Below, in pieces: positions 45,319-55,626 of a stretch of DNA of 64,000 nt (position 1 is the first letter of the stretch; each line of letters opens with the position of its first letter). The translations under genes and the position numbers were made by a program. The stretch spans positions 372,001 through 436,000 of the forward strand of contig JALBYC010000001.1 in NCBI GenBank assembly GCA_023212645.1. The letters run 5' to 3'. Source of the DNA: Farysia itapuensis. Its lineage: Eukaryota > Basidiomycota > Ustilaginomycetes > Ustilaginales > Ustilaginaceae. The notes under the pieces are model-generated. The model ran no database searches. It was not told the DNA's origin and saw only the letters and a program-made list of their open reading frames with translations.

Positions 45319-46689
45319 ATGTCTTCGACAGATGTAAGCAGGGGAGCTGACGATGCTGGCGACAGAGAGCAGGAGCTTCGTAGGCGTCTGCTCGAATCTC
45401 GTCGTCGCAACAATGATGAATCGCGACCCAGCAGGTCAAGGTCTCCATCTTTGCAACGACGCAGCCCTCCACCCTACGTTGCGCTGACCGAAGGTGCTCC
45501 TCGACCGCACACGGACAGATGGGTGCCACCGCCACGAGAAGACCGCGAGAGAGATGATCAAAGGTACGCACCGCGCAGAAGTGACGCAGATCGTGGTCAG
45601 CGAAGGGAGCGCTACTTTGACTCGGACCCTTCTCACCCCCCACGGCAGGGTGAGAATGGTGCAGAGTATGGACAAGCTCAGTGGCGACGTTTACCGCGCG
45701 ACACGCACGCATCTACAGGAGGAGGCGAAGGCAGCTTCTTCAGCTCTCGCAACGAGCAGCGGAAGCAATCCACTTTGTCAATATGGCCGCCAAGCCCTAC
45801 CGCTCCCTACGTCGACAGTGAAGAAGAGAGGGAGAAAGAGCGGCAAGAACGTCGAAAACGCGACAAAGAACGACGCAGAGATCGTCACGACAAATCTCAC
45901 CGCTCCAGACACAGCAGAAGTAGCAGACACGACAGCACTCGACATGATGATAGAGATCGTCATCGAAGTGCCAAGCACGACAGATCCGATCGACACAAGC
46001 GCGAGTCATCTTCCAGAGTGCATCGTCGACACGACAGTGATACATCAGACAGTGAAATGGACGACACGCACCGCTCTTCATCACGTAGACATGCTCGCTC
46101 TTCCAGAGATAAGAGAGACGACAGCAGAAGAAAACGACGACGATCGCGGTCGGTATCTTCCTCCACCTCTTCCGACGTATCGGACGCTCATGACCGTAGA
46201 CAAGCGCGGCACGCGTCACGACGCACACGCTCTCCCTCTCTCGAGAAGAAAGAGCAAGCTGTCAGCTCTGATTCAGACGTGGAAGTTGGCCCCTCGCTGC
46301 CCAAGACGGCCGAGGGAAAAGTCATTGATGCCCGATCGTATGGTGGCGCCCTGCTGCCGGGCGAAGGCACAGCTATGGCGTCGTATGTTCAGGATGGCAA
46401 ACGTATCCCGCGACGAGGCGAGATCGGCCTGACAAGCGACCAAATCGAGCACTTTGAGAAAGCTGGCTATGTCATGTCTGGAAGTCGCCACGCACGCATG
46501 AATGCGGTCCGAATGCGCAAGGAGAATCAGGTCATCTCAGCAGAAGAGAAGCGCTCCATGTTGCGACTTCAGGCAGAAGAAAAGCAGAAAAAGGAGCGCG
46601 AGATCGTCAGTCAGTTCAAAGAACTTGTCGATACCTTACAGCCGCCATCGAACAACTCAACAGGCTCCAACCCACGGCGGACAGCATAG
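45319..46689 (+). CDS. NKAP-family nuclear RS-rich protein
   Basis: The protein has 456 aa from the ATG at 45319; the codon at 45301 is TTG. The first two thirds are Arg/Ser/Asp/His-rich with many RS, RH and RD dipeptides, as in splicing factors. The C-terminal ~110 residues are the highly conserved NKAP (SynMuv) domain: DARSYGGALLPGEGTAMA, GKRIPRRGEIGLTSDQIEHFE, GYVMSGSRHARMNAVRMRKENQV and EEKRSMLRLQAEEK. NKAP proteins bind RNA and spliceosome components and also act in transcriptional repression. A strong frame on the same strand through the RS-rich part (45494-46432) is a compositional shadow. It is convergent with DPH6, with 75 bp between the stops. Confidence 0.92.
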   Translation: MSSTDVSRGADDAGDREQELRRRLLESRRRNNDESRPSRSRSPSLQRRSPPPYVALTEGAPRPHTDRWVPPPREDRERDDQRYAPRRSDADRGQRRERYFDSDPSHPPRQGENGAEYGQAQWRRLPRDTHASTGGGEGSFFSSRNEQRKQSTLSIWPPSPTAPYVDSEEEREKERQERRKRDKERRRDRHDKSHRSRHSRSSRHDSTRHDDRDRHRSAKHDRSDRHKRESSSRVHRRHDSDTSDSEMDDTHRSSSRRHARSSRDKRDDSRRKRRRSRSVSSSTSSDVSDAHDRRQARHASRRTRSPSLEKKEQAVSSDSDVEVGPSLPKTAEGKVIDARSYGGALLPGEGTAMASYVQDGKRIPRRGEIGLTSDQIEHFEKAGYVMSGSRHARMNAVRMRKENQVISAEEKRSMLRLQAEEKQKKEREIVSQFKELVDTLQPPSNNSTGSNPRRTA

Positions 46690-46764
46690 AGTGTACCTCC
46701 TCAATGTAGCAAGTAGTCTACCAGTACAATTACGGTGTGATGTTGATGAAGGGGGGGACGAGCT

Positions 46765-49140
46765 CTATGTGCCGTGATATACGAGTGCCAGAGCAGCCTG
46801 ACATAAGGGCGGTGCATCGTCCTTTGAGCCGTGCAGATCAAGAATGTGCAGGTCATCGACAGGTACGTACTGACAACGTCCCTGAAACGTCGCATCCCCA
46901 ATTTGAGCGCCAAGGGATGTTAACAGCGACATGGGATTACATATGTCCGAGGGAGCGTAGTAGAGCTGAATCGAGTACGCGGTCCTGGCGATGCCTTGCA
47001 AGGCTGCGATGAGGAAGTCGTTGGCTTCCGATGCTGTGGGTGGTGTTGAGAAGGATAGGATGCCCATCGAGCTTCGAGTTTTGCAAGATTGCAGAGACTG
47101 GTGTACGACGCGGCATGGACGGCCATCAGCAAGAGTCAGCGGGAAAGATACGCGTGATGGCGTGGACGGAGGAGCATCCATACCAACCTCGTCTTCCTCG
47201 TCGTCATCGTCATCGACGTCGTGTCGACGCGCTGAAGTTTGCGAATCATTTGGATGATCGACGACATCACGAGTCACGACTCGCCCTGTGTGTGCAGTCA
47301 GCTGCCACTCGACCACGGCGCCACGCGGTAGCGCTCCCTTCGCCAACGACGCGAACAGCATGGGAGGCAAGGTCTCGACACTGCGGACTTGCGATCCCAA
47401 CCAACATTCCTGCACGTCGTGCCCGTCTTGATCGTTTGCGAATTCAGGCACGTGTGCCTCATCGTTGTCGAATTCCAGAGGCAACTGAGCGAGCCATGCA
47501 GCTCGTGCGCCATTGAGGCATCCCGCCTCGACCCAGCAGATTCCGCCTTCGATCCAGCCCCTTGTCGGACTTCGAGAGGCCATATCGCCCATCACGGCGG
47601 CGTAAATGCGTCTCGCGTGCTGGATCGAAAGACTCTGCTGCAATGATATTGATGGTAGGGACAGGTCTGTGGGCAGTAAGCCAATTTGCCCGGCTATGTA
47701 AACCCGATCAGTACGGGCGGGCACTACGGCCTGTGAGTATGGACCGATGTTAGCGGGCGCCCAATAACTTCTGCTCTGAACGTGTAGCGCCTTCCTCTCC
47801 CCCTCTGCAGCCCATTCCCCCTTGCTGCCTCGATTGCTCGATGTTCTTCTGGAGGCTGTTCTGTCATCGAATGCTATCGCTCCCATAACGAAACGGGGAT
47901 TGGCCGACGTCGATTTTGACTGCTGCAGTCTGAGCCCGACACACGCTCGTGTTGGTGGTGACACGCCGAAATGACTCTTGTAAACGGCGTTGATCGCAGG
48001 AAAGAGAGACTGGTCAGCCAAGTACAGGTTGATGTGTACAAGGTGAGTCAAGTCCAGCCCCACACAAGCCAGCTTGGCTGACAAAGTGTTGAAGGCTGAA
48101 ACCACCTCAACCTCCAATTCTGCCGCGTACTGGCCTGTGATATTAGCGATAGAGCACCAGCGACCTTTGCGGAAAAGAGAAGGTTCGGGAAGCTGCTTGC
48201 TCATTGAAGGGAATTGAACTTCCTTTTTCTCTACTGTCGGCTGCGATTGTGAGACAGCTTGAAGAGTTTGTCTGCCGATGGCGTCGAGATTCTTGGGTAT
48301 CGGCACCTGCGAGATCGCCTGGTAGTCTGGCTTATGTTCGAGATGTGCTTTAGTGATTTTGAGATAGCTAACGCTGCCAAAGGCGCTGTCGGAGTGGATA
48401 ACGGTTTCTGTCTCGTCGATTACAATCTTGTGAGCAAAGAGAGGCGAGTCGAGCGTCAAGGTCTCGTACTCGCCACCTTCCCCGCAGATGTGCGCACCGT
48501 ACAGGTTGTGCATTTTGACGAGCTTGGGCTGCATCTGCTGCAATGTTTTCCCCAGATCGCTTTGCGAGAGTCCGATACCTGCAACCTTGATCAGGATACT
48601 CGTAAAAGGCGCTGCGCTGGGCGACGTCATCTCGGCAAGTAGCTGTGCCTGTGAACGTTGCCAAAGGTACGTGAGCGGTTGAAGCTGGATTGTTTCTCGG
48701 AAGCAGACATGCTCGACACGTATTCGCTGGTAGTTTGACAGGATCGCTCCCACAGAAACGGCCTCAATGTCCGGATGGTGCTGCTTGACCTGCATGAGAA
48801 GGTCAAACAAATCTTCTGTCTCGTCTGTCTGTGCATCGACCAATTTGCTACTTGAGTCCGAAGCTCGACTCCGATCCGACTGGCGACTTCCATACTCAGC
48901 GCCCTGATTGACTGCACTGCCTCGAATCGTCTGGCGATAGAGTGGCAGCTGCATGGCTTGAGCGACGAGATGAACAGCATCATGACCGACAGTCTGATAC
49001 ATGTATGAGTCTAGCTCATCATTCGCTCCCGGCGCTGGAGCTAGAGTAGCTAAAGCAACAATCTCATGACCCTGCTGTACACAGTGCAGCAAGTTGTAGC
49101 ACGAGTCTTTGCCGCCGCTCAGCAGTCCGACCACCTTCAT
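46765..49140 (-). CDS. DPH6: Diphthine-ammonia ligase DPH6 with two RidA-like domains
   Basis: The protein has 791 aa from the ATG at 49140 (MKVVGLLSGGKDSCYNLLH); the upstream in-frame part is not conserved. The N-terminal domain is an ATP-binding (PP-loop) amidotransferase with SGGKDS at residues 8-13, then AEYGSRQSDRS-type loop, and the DPH6 blocks LYGAHICGEGGEYETLTLDSP and GIGLSQSDLGKTLQQMQPKL. Two YjgF/RidA-like domains follow (ITGQYAAELEVEVVSAFNTL..HLVHINLYLAD and WAPANIGPYSQAVVPARTDRVYIAGQIGL), as in the yeast and plant enzymes. DPH6 amidates diphthine to diphthamide on eEF2, using ammonium and ATP. It is longer than the yeast protein because of acidic and polar insertions near the C-terminus (DVDDDDDEEDEVGMD). 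Confidence 0.93.
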   Translation of the reverse strand: MKVVGLLSGGKDSCYNLLHCVQQGHEIVALATLAPAPGANDELDSYMYQTVGHDAVHLVAQAMQLPLYRQTIRGSAVNQGAEYGSRQSDRSRASDSSSKLVDAQTDETEDLFDLLMQVKQHHPDIEAVSVGAILSNYQRIRVEHVCFRETIQLQPLTYLWQRSQAQLLAEMTSPSAAPFTSILIKVAGIGLSQSDLGKTLQQMQPKLVKMHNLYGAHICGEGGEYETLTLDSPLFAHKIVIDETETVIHSDSAFGSVSYLKITKAHLEHKPDYQAISQVPIPKNLDAIGRQTLQAVSQSQPTVEKKEVQFPSMSKQLPEPSLFRKGRWCSIANITGQYAAELEVEVVSAFNTLSAKLACVGLDLTHLVHINLYLADQSLFPAINAVYKSHFGVSPPTRACVGLRLQQSKSTSANPRFVMGAIAFDDRTASRRTSSNRGSKGEWAAEGERKALHVQSRSYWAPANIGPYSQAVVPARTDRVYIAGQIGLLPTDLSLPSISLQQSLSIQHARRIYAAVMGDMASRSPTRGWIEGGICWVEAGCLNGARAAWLAQLPLEFDNDEAHVPEFANDQDGHDVQECWLGSQVRSVETLPPMLFASLAKGALPRGAVVEWQLTAHTGRVVTRDVVDHPNDSQTSARRHDVDDDDDEEDEVGMDAPPSTPSRVSFPLTLADGRPCRVVHQSLQSCKTRSSMGILSFSTPPTASEANDFLIAALQGIARTAYSIQLYYAPSDICNPMSLLTSLGAQIGDATFQGRCQYVPVDDLHILDLHGSKDDAPPLCQAALALVYHGT

Positions 49141-49317
49141 GGTCAAGCACAGTACGGGGGAGCTGTCAATCAGTGCTCTCTCTTCTCCACTTTGAGAAGA
49201 ATCGGCGAAAAATGGATTAGGTAAGCGACCCTTTTTCTCCTCACCAATTTTTCCTGATTTATGTAGGACTGACTTTGCCGCCAATTGTTTTGTTGATACC
49301 CTACTGCACGCCACAAG

Positions 49318-52104
49318 ATGCTTTCGCGAAGAGGCCTAGCCGCAGCGACGTCTGCGTCAGGTAGCACTAGTCGCAGTGCAACGGTGCATCATGTCGTGGC
49401 TCAGCCCTGTACTTGTCGTTCGTCGCGTCAAACGTTTACGACATCAGCACCAGTCCGAAGAAACGTTCCCTCAGGTAGAAGCAGCTCGTACAGCGCACCT
49501 AGACCAAGCTTTGGCAGATATGACAGCGGATACAAGAAGCCCTATGCAAAACCATATCAGCGGGCGACGTTCGATTTCCAAGGTTTCGCCGCACCAAAGC
49601 CGCCTACTGGACAAGCTGTGGCACGCAAATTAGCAGAGCAGACACAGGCAATGTTTGAGACTGGGTTGTCCATGCAAGGTTCGGAAAAGAGGGACCCTGA
49701 TGGACTGGGAGCAAGACTCGTCGCATATGGACTCAAGGGTAGGGCGGCAGAAATGTTGCTGTATGCCAACAGCGAGAACAAGGAAATCTTAAGCAGCTAC
49801 GAGACTGCAGCAGACGCTCGAGCACTGTTCCAGATCTGGGCAGAAGCTTTCCTGCGTGAGCTTCCTCAAAGAGCACTCGAGTATGACGCACGCCACAACT
49901 CTGCAAGTACACAGCCGTCAACACCACCATTGCCCGACACAGATACAGAGCAGCCCAGCACAAAACCGTTATTTGGGCCCATCGAAGATGTCATCAAGTC
50001 GTATGCAACCGAAGGCGAATCTTGTCTGTCTCGCAACATCACATCTGCATTTCTAGACTGGATCGAAGCAGGACTCGCCGAATTGGTGTCACCAACTGCG
50101 CCGTTCCGAGCGGTATCGAGTTCGGATAAGCTCGAGGTGGATCTCGTTGCCTCGCAGCTAAGCTCGTTGCGCAGAACAATGGACCTACGACGTCCAGCGC
50201 ATGCATATCCCTTGGCACGCTCACTCACCCGCCAAGTACATCTGCATGTCGGCCCGACGAACTCTGGCAAGACACACGGTGCCCTGGTCGCCTTGTCCAA
50301 GGCACGCACAGGTGTCTTTGCAGGCCCGCTCCGACTCTTGGCGCATGAGGTCTGGGATCGCTTCAACTCAGGGACCATCTCGCCAGGTATCCCACCTCGC
50401 GCCTGCAATCTGATCACGGGTGAAGAGGTCAGGGTCTCTAAAGACGCCGGTCTGGAGAGCTGCACCGTCGAGATGGTCAATTATCAAAAGTGGGTCGAGG
50501 TAGGTGTGGTAGACGAGATTCAAATGATTGGCGACCCCTTGCGTGGATTCGCGTGGACAGATGCCGTACTCGGTCTTCCCGCAAAAGAGTTGCACCTCTG
50601 TGGAGAAGCAAGCACCATCCCCCTCATTGAACGAATGATCGCTGACTGCGGCGATGTATTGCACGTACACGACTATCAACGACTCACACCACTCACTATC
50701 GCACAAGAGTCGTTGAACAACGATCTGCGAAGGATCAAGGCAGGCGACTGCATCGTTGCCTTTAGTAGGACCGGCATCTTTGCGCTCAAGCGCGAGATCG
50801 AGCAGACCACAGGCCTGCGCTGCGCTGTGGCATACGGCGCTCTGCCCCCCGAAACGAAAGCAGAGCAGGCAAAGCTGTTCAATGCAGGCAAGCTGGATGT
50901 CATGGTGGCATCGGACGCCATTGGCATGGGCCTCAACCTCAAGATCAAGCGAGTCGTGTTCGAAAGCGTGGCCAAGTACAACGGCAAGGAACTGGTGGCG
51001 CTCTCTGCCAGTCAGATCAAGCAGATCGCAGGCCGTGCCGGCCGCTACGGCGCCAGACGTGAGACAGAGAAAGCAGATGGAGGCACCGTAACAACGCGAC
51101 ACCCAGAAGATCTAGACATTCTGCGACAGGCGCTCGAAAGTCCACTCTTGCCCATAGACCGGGCGGCCATCAAACCGAGCAGAGACACAATGGCTGCACT
51201 GGCTACTATGATACCCCCGTCCCGCGCGCCGTTTTCCGACGTGGCACAGCCGGACGACGTGGCCCAAGGTCCAACGCAGTGGTCAAAGCAACGCGAGAAG
51301 AAGGCCATCAAGGCGGCCGTCAAAAATCGAGAGCATGACGCTCGCATCGAACAGAAGCGAATCCTGCGGGAAATGCAAGGTCCTGGCTTCCGAACGTTGA
51401 CCGAGATGTATAAAGACGTTTCGCTCTTGTCGCGCATACAGCCTTCGACCTACTTTATGTCGGACTTCAGCCAGCAACTTGTAATTGCGCCGCTGGTGGA
51501 AGCGGCGTCCTCGAACAACCTGACTATACCGGAGCGCGAAAACTTTTCCAACGCCCCTGCCAACACGCGAGATGAGCGTGCGCTGAAGTTTCTGCAGCAA
51601 GCTGTGCGACTTTTCTCGTTTGGCGGTCTCGTGCCTTATGACGCCTGCGCTCAAGGCTCTGGCATGCTAGAGATAGAGACACTCATGCTACAAACCATGC
51701 GACGGGCAACCGAATTACGGGCCCAGCGATACCCAAACCCTGACCAGCACACTCCGTCGGAAGAAGAAGTCCCTCTGGCAAGCTTTGTGGGTCAGAACCA
51801 CGAGCTGTTCAGCCTCGACTCATTGATGCTGCTCGAGTCTCTGCATCGAAGCATGTCGATGTATCTGTGGCTTTCATTCCGATTCCCACTCGCCTTTTGC
51901 TATCGATCGGAAGTCAACCAGCGCAAGGTAGCCATGGAAGGCGGCATCGAGTTCGTACTAGAGGGCATTCGATACGGACGCGCACAGAGACGACAAGTAC
52001 TCGGTCGCACCAACGAGACCAACGCTGCGTTCGGAAAGCCCACCTGGCCGCAAGCGCGGGAATCTAGACCGGATCTATCCACCTCTCCCACGCTTTCCGC
52101 ATAG
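49318..52104 (+). CDS. SUV3: Mitochondrial ATP-dependent RNA helicase SUV3
   Basis: The protein has 928 aa. The first ~70 residues are rich in Ser, Arg and Ala without acidic residues, as in a mitochondrial presequence. Helicase motifs appear in order: motif I VGPTNSGKTHGAL (about residue 311), GPLRLLAHEVWDR, CNLITGEEVR, motif II DEIQMIGD (about 399), motif III LCGEAS, motif V SDAIGMGLNL (about 533) and motif VI QIAGRAGRYG (about 569). The SUV3 C-terminal domain has MLLESLHRSMSMYLWLSFRFP. SUV3 with the RNase Dss1 forms the mitochondrial degradosome. The DEIQ form of motif II and domain order are specific to the Suv3 group. A polar insertion (about 660-690) lies after motif VI. It shares a 177-bp promoter with DPH6. 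Confidence 0.95.
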   Translation: MLSRRGLAAATSASGSTSRSATVHHVVAQPCTCRSSRQTFTTSAPVRRNVPSGRSSSYSAPRPSFGRYDSGYKKPYAKPYQRATFDFQGFAAPKPPTGQAVARKLAEQTQAMFETGLSMQGSEKRDPDGLGARLVAYGLKGRAAEMLLYANSENKEILSSYETAADARALFQIWAEAFLRELPQRALEYDARHNSASTQPSTPPLPDTDTEQPSTKPLFGPIEDVIKSYATEGESCLSRNITSAFLDWIEAGLAELVSPTAPFRAVSSSDKLEVDLVASQLSSLRRTMDLRRPAHAYPLARSLTRQVHLHVGPTNSGKTHGALVALSKARTGVFAGPLRLLAHEVWDRFNSGTISPGIPPRACNLITGEEVRVSKDAGLESCTVEMVNYQKWVEVGVVDEIQMIGDPLRGFAWTDAVLGLPAKELHLCGEASTIPLIERMIADCGDVLHVHDYQRLTPLTIAQESLNNDLRRIKAGDCIVAFSRTGIFALKREIEQTTGLRCAVAYGALPPETKAEQAKLFNAGKLDVMVASDAIGMGLNLKIKRVVFESVAKYNGKELVALSASQIKQIAGRAGRYGARRETEKADGGTVTTRHPEDLDILRQALESPLLPIDRAAIKPSRDTMAALATMIPPSRAPFSDVAQPDDVAQGPTQWSKQREKKAIKAAVKNREHDARIEQKRILREMQGPGFRTLTEMYKDVSLLSRIQPSTYFMSDFSQQLVIAPLVEAASSNNLTIPERENFSNAPANTRDERALKFLQQAVRLFSFGGLVPYDACAQGSGMLEIETLMLQTMRRATELRAQRYPNPDQHTPSEEEVPLASFVGQNHELFSLDSLMLLESLHRSMSMYLWLSFRFPLAFCYRSEVNQRKVAMEGGIEFVLEGIRYGRAQRRQVLGRTNETNAAFGKPTWPQARESRPDLSTSPTLSA

Positions 52105-52788
52105 ACCTGACCGGCCACGGTTCGGAGCAGAGCTGGTAGCTAAATTTAGTCCGACTTGGCAGCATGGCGCATGAATAGAAGCCACTAATGACATCGGAGA
52201 GATCGGAGAGATTTTGAGATGCAGCTCAATTTGACAGATTGTGATTTCTGTGCCAAGCAAAATTTGAAATCCGTGCCAAGATGGCACTAAAGCAGTTGAA
52301 AAGGCTAAAGCGCCAAGATTATGCAGTGTACGACAGGCGACGGAATGACATACGTCCCGCAACTCACACTGGCTCCACACGCGCGGCGCTTGCTCTGCTT
52401 ATCTCTGCGCCTCGTGGTTCAGCATGCTCCCCGCCAAGATGGTCAAGCACAGCTTCTCGGCGTGGTTCAACCCTCGCACGTTTTACGGCTTATGAAAAAG
52501 GCGCGCAGCACGCTAATTGACAGCTAGATTGTCTTGGCAAGCGTAAATGGTATGCTTGCAACGCCCAGATCTGCTGTAGCCGACGGTATGAGCGTAATAG
52601 AGCGGCGGCGGCGTATCGTCTGTCCGGTCAGATCATTCCAGAGCATGATGCCATTGGCGCTAGTCTGTCTTGCTCAGCGTCTATTTCGATGCACTCGAAC
52701 GTGAAAGACTATATCTATGGACCGTGAGCGGTCGTAAGCTCTTTCGAACCCCTGCTACCATCAACCTTGTCTTTTGTTGCACGACAAG
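52105..52788. other. Intergenic region between SUV3 and the LrgB-like gene
   Basis: No gene is supported in these 684 bp. Short frames (for example around 52321-52527, and a 23-codon frame at 52420-52500) lack any recognisable product. The region contains no obvious TATA box. Confidence 0.5.
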
Positions 52789-55407
52789 ATGCAAGTCCGT
52801 ACTGAGCAGCTGCTTCTGCCATCGACGTCAGTGCTGCCGTCATATACAACGACGACTTTCTCGTCTCGTCGGCCTTCTGTCTCAATGGAACAGCCACGTC
52901 CATCTATATCACCGTCGACTGCGTCGAGCTCTTCATCAACGTCATGCCACTCAAGAGTAGATCGTGTGTCATCCCTCAGCCATATCCTTCGCGCACTCAA
53001 GCTAACGTGGTCCAATAAGAAGGCCGACTTGTTCACAGCCTGGGTCCATGTGCCAATCGGCATTACGTCTCTGCTCGTATTCGTGTGGGTCATCAATATC
53101 GGTATGGACAAAGCACCGTTCAACTTTCCTGCGCCAGTACTGGCAATGGTCGCGCTGTTCGCACTGCTGCTCTTGCTCGACTACCTCTCCACCCGGCCAT
53201 ACGTGCAAACCCGCTTCGGAAGCCACGATTCGACCCGTAAAACGCTCCTGGCTCCAGCACTCGCCGCGCTAGAACCCCCATGCGACTTCTGTCTTCGATA
53301 CATGTCGGTTATGTTTACGCCCAGCTTCATCCTCATCCCTGCACGAGAACTGATTGAGGGCAGGGAAATTGGAATTCTCACGGGCTGGTTTGCTGCTACC
53401 CAGATTATCGCCCTCGTCTTTCCTGTCTTTCTTCATCGAGCGATACAAGCCATCAAGCACTTGATTGCAGAGAAAATTGCACGGAAGCGCGAGCGGGCTG
53501 CGCAAAAAATAGCCGCTCGTCGAGCTTCGGTCGCCACAATTGTCAGTATTGCGGATCACGTTCAGGGCAGTAGCGGCAGCACGAAGTCTGGCGACAAGGG
53601 GGAAATCCTTGACGCTGAAAAAATGTACGACGGTGTCAAATTGGGCAAGATTGCACAGGGCTTATCAGGCATCACTGCCGTTGCAACTGCTCCGCTCGTC
53701 GTCACGCGCAATTACAACAGCTCTCAACAAAGAGAAATGCATGCTAACGATCACCAAACAGTAGCCGACGAGGATCAGCAACGGCATATCGCTCGTGTAC
53801 AGATGGAGACAGCTCGTCAGCAGGGTGATCCTTTCGTCACTTCACCCCGTTCTGAAGTCTTCACCGATCCGATGCATGCAACTTCCCTCAACTCATCGAG
53901 TGAGTACGAAGGCATGCGACCGCATCACTTCTTCTCGTCGCATCGACATCTCTCGCATAACGCAGGGCGACGTAGTCGTTCAGCATCGCGTCCGCGGACC
54001 ACTTCTGCGTCTTTGATCAAAGCAGATCGCTTGACTGCGCGTAGACCCAGCTCGGCAGGATCTCCTGTCATCAGTGCACCCAATGCAGGTCGTCTCCGCC
54101 CAAGTAGCGCCAGTAGGCTACAACGTCCAGCGAGTAGCGGCAATCGTCCCGGCAGAAGCATGCTTCGCAATCACTTTGAAGCGCGCAGCTCTTCACCCAC
54201 AAGACCAGACCCAGTTGCCGTCGTAGGACCTGTTTTCAATCAGGCAATCTTCGATGCATCACAGACTGCCACTTCGCCAATCTACGACGAAAATTTGGGC
54301 CGCGAAGATCACAAGGTCACATCTCTACACGCCCGAACCCCATCGCCGACATCGGGAGAGCTCAAGGATCGCAGGGAAAGCGAGCCCCTGAGTGAGAAGA
54401 CCATGATTGCCGACACTTCGACGGACAATGTTGGTGCTCGGACTGATGACGACATCGAAGCCCAGTCCAACACTGCTGCGTCACTGAGCCGTGTTGATGG
54501 CGATGCGCCAGATGCAATCGAGAGACTTTCAGAACAATTCGCGGACGCTATTACACCAACTGTATATGCGTCAATCCTGATCGTCGGTCTGCCGGTCTTC
54601 TACCTCACAGCCATCTCGTTGCCCCTCTTCCTCGGCGTCAACCTATTGACCTTCTTGGCGTCAATCACCGTTGTTCCGCCACCGATCCGGAGATATGCAC
54701 ATCCGATTCTCACAACCTCTGTCGCAACTGTGCTAATCTTATGGGGCCTGGGTGAGGCACGCGGCTGGCGGATAAAGCAGACTCTGGGTAGCTACTCGGT
54801 CGACGCAAAGTACACCGAGCTTTGGGTACTCTCCGGCTACAACGGTCCCGTCATCGGCGCCGGTGATGTCTTGTTTTCCACTCTCGACGCTGGTATTGTG
54901 TCGCTGGCAATCCCGATGTACCGGTATCGTCGAGACTTGTACCAGCGATTCACGGACATGCTGGTCGTTTTGTTTCCCTGCGCGCTGTTGTCGCTGTTTG
55001 CATGGCCGAGCATTGCATTCCTGATCGGCATTGCGCCCGAGAGAGCGTTGGCTTTCGCCTCAAGATTCATGTCGACTCCGCTGGCCATCGAGCTGTCGCT
55101 CACGATCGGCGCAGATGAAAGCATCACGGTCATTCTCGTCGTCATCACAGGTATTTTGATCTCAGTTTTCAAGGATCCTTTCTTCCGTCTGCTCAAAGTC
55201 GATCCCAATGACAGTCTGACCATTGGAATTGCCATGGGCTCGACAGCCGGCGCAATTGGCGCAAGTAGTCTTATCTCTAAGCCAAAGACTATGGCCATCG
55301 CCAGTCTCAGCTTCGTCCTGTTTGGCGCAATCTTGCTCATCTTTGCAGCCATCCCCCCTGTCGTCGACGTTGTACGTAACCTAGCCGGTGCTTCCGTGTC
55401 ATTATAG
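52789..55407 (+). CDS. Fungal LrgA/LrgB-type membrane protein (PLGG1-like)
   Basis: The protein has 872 aa from the ATG at 52789 (MQVRTEQLLLPSTS); a second ATG lies at 52885. The N-terminal membrane part (about 65-230: FTAWVHVPIGITSLLVFVWVINIG, LAMVALFALLLLLDYLSTRP, MFTPSFILIPARELIEGREIG) resembles LrgA/CidA. It is followed by ~330 residues of Ser/Arg-rich cytosolic sequence. The last ~285 residues are an LrgB/CidB domain: TVYASILIVGLPVFYLTAISLPLFLG, GAGDVLFSTLDAGIVSLAIPMYRYR, FMSTPLAIELSLTIGADESITVILVVITGIL and GIAMGSTAGAIGASSLI. In bacteria the two parts are separate genes of a holin-like/metabolite export system; in plants the fused form (PLGG1) moves glycolate and glycerate. The fungal substrate is unknown. 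Confidence 0.85.
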   Translation: MQVRTEQLLLPSTSVLPSYTTTTFSSRRPSVSMEQPRPSISPSTASSSSSTSCHSRVDRVSSLSHILRALKLTWSNKKADLFTAWVHVPIGITSLLVFVWVINIGMDKAPFNFPAPVLAMVALFALLLLLDYLSTRPYVQTRFGSHDSTRKTLLAPALAALEPPCDFCLRYMSVMFTPSFILIPARELIEGREIGILTGWFAATQIIALVFPVFLHRAIQAIKHLIAEKIARKRERAAQKIAARRASVATIVSIADHVQGSSGSTKSGDKGEILDAEKMYDGVKLGKIAQGLSGITAVATAPLVVTRNYNSSQQREMHANDHQTVADEDQQRHIARVQMETARQQGDPFVTSPRSEVFTDPMHATSLNSSSEYEGMRPHHFFSSHRHLSHNAGRRSRSASRPRTTSASLIKADRLTARRPSSAGSPVISAPNAGRLRPSSASRLQRPASSGNRPGRSMLRNHFEARSSSPTRPDPVAVVGPVFNQAIFDASQTATSPIYDENLGREDHKVTSLHARTPSPTSGELKDRRESEPLSEKTMIADTSTDNVGARTDDDIEAQSNTAASLSRVDGDAPDAIERLSEQFADAITPTVYASILIVGLPVFYLTAISLPLFLGVNLLTFLASITVVPPPIRRYAHPILTTSVATVLILWGLGEARGWRIKQTLGSYSVDAKYTELWVLSGYNGPVIGAGDVLFSTLDAGIVSLAIPMYRYRRDLYQRFTDMLVVLFPCALLSLFAWPSIAFLIGIAPERALAFASRFMSTPLAIELSLTIGADESITVILVVITGILISVFKDPFFRLLKVDPNDSLTIGIAMGSTAGAIGASSLISKPKTMAIASLSFVLFGAILLIFAAIPPVVDVVRNLAGASVSL

Positions 55408-55626
55408 AAGATCTTATTTCCCTCGTACATGCTTTTACCGTTCACATCACTTTGTCAATTTGCATATAGACAGGACATTTGCTCAGCCACTTCTTTCCGC
55501 ATTTAGTATTGTGCAACAGATAAAGTTGAGAGGTTAAATGTCAGGTACTGTTGCAATGTAGTCTAGGCGACAGATTGGATTAGGGGGCCGCAAGAGCACA
55601 GCATCAAGCTCGCTCTTGTAGGGGCC

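Noticed and set aside
45494..46432. Second plus-strand frame through the RS-rich part of NKAP
   Set aside because: Alternative-frame reading of RS-repeat codons; the conserved NKAP C-terminus lies in the other frame.
52420..52500. Tiny frame encoding MVKHSFSAWFNPRTFYGL upstream of the LrgB-like gene
   Set aside because: Only 23 codons with no known small protein match that I recognise and no splice site to extend it; it could be an upstream frame, but unsupported.
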